Assembly: GCA_964501905.1 (NCBI GenBank)
Contig: CAZCTW010000004.1
Location: forward strand, 107,791-171,790
Length of the DNA: 64,000 nt
Reading direction: 5' to 3'
From: B69-G16 sp964501905
GTDB lineage: Archaea; Thermoproteota; Thermoprotei; Thermofilales; B69-G16
Made by a program: the position numbers and the translations under genes. The notes beneath the pieces were generated by a model. It was not told the origin of the DNA. It saw only the letters and a list, made by a program, of their open reading frames with translations, and made no database searches. Shown here piece by piece: positions 63,828 through 64,000 of the stretch (position 1 is its first letter; the number at the start of each line of letters is the position of its first letter).

Positions 63828-64000
63828 ATGCTTAATAGGAGTACCATTATTGAAGTAATTAGAGATGCTCAAGAGAGGGAATTGCCCGATTTAATTAAAA
63901 GAGATTTAATAGTTCCCTTAGAGTTGAAAATTAAGAGAGCGATTTCCATCATAGGGCCTAGAAGAGCTGGAAAGACCTACTTTATTTTTCAACTAATGAA
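63828..64000 (+). CDS. Archaeal AAA ATPase (AAA_14/DUF4143-like), 5' part
   Basis: The first 57 codons are visible and the gene runs off the window. MLNRSTIIEVIRDAQERELP is followed by a Walker A motif in ISIIGPRRAGKTYFIFQLM. This start is typical of the large family of archaeal ATPases with a C-terminal nuclease-like DUF4143 region, often seen in accessory regions. ATG start 9 bases after a perfect inverted repeat. No Shine-Dalgarno seen. Confidence 0.7.
   Translation, partial: MLNRSTIIEVIRDAQERELPDLIKRDLIVPLELKIKRAISIIGPRRAGKTYFIFQLM

Overview
The window looks like a scaffold of a thermophilic archaeon, most likely of the Thermoproteota (TACK) lineage. Supporting signs are archaeal TATA boxes 25-35 nt ahead of starts with short or absent leaders, Shine-Dalgarno sites of the GGAGGTGAT type, heavy use of AGG/AGA and ATA codons, and archaeal families (geranylgeranyl reductase, AlaX, V4R protein, archaeal-type TnpB, AbrB/PIN toxin-antitoxin, CFI-box C-terminal domain). 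The species cannot be named from the sequence. A run of exactly 100 N (28967-29066) marks a scaffolding gap. I found no rRNA, tRNA or CRISPR array.

Layout. 1-11.2 kb holds housekeeping and envelope genes: the end of a metal ABC permease; a geranylgeranyl reductase / small GTPase / V4R operon; a radical SAM-HhH protein; a membrane-anchored beta-propeller protein beside an HtrA-type protease; AlaX; and a secreted transglutaminase with a membrane-anchored partner. 11.3-52.1 kb is one large surface-glycan locus: eight GT4 and three GT2 glycosyltransferases, a GT-C-like membrane enzyme, a Wzx-type flippase, three SDR epimerases, two DegT-type aminotransferases, GalU-like and Ugd enzymes, a phosphohexomutase, a sugar nucleotidyltransferase, two alkaline-phosphatase-superfamily enzymes with Thr at the nucleophile position, a polysaccharide deacetylase paired with a FemAB/GNAT-like transferase, and two large secreted proteins (a glycosidase-like giant containing the gap and a beta-sandwich repeat protein). 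Together these could make activated sugars, build a lipid-linked or free glycan, flip it, modify it and process it outside the cell.

52.1-59.1 kb has a THUMP methyltransferase, a ferredoxin, a membrane-anchored winged-helix sensor broken by four single-base frameshifts, a DNRLRE/CFI-box surface protein and a primase-like (AEP) protein. 59.1-64 kb is a decayed mobile/defence region: an FMN-barrel pseudogene, a TnpB element whose right end interrupts a HEPN gene next to its MNT partner, a probable second tnpB end remnant, VapBC, non-coding debris, and the start of an archaeal ATPase behind a perfect 14-bp inverted repeat.

Most informative points: the gap can be closed in frame with zero or whole repeat units; the broken sensor gene has four base losses of the same sign; and the TnpB element sits inside a HEPN/MNT module.
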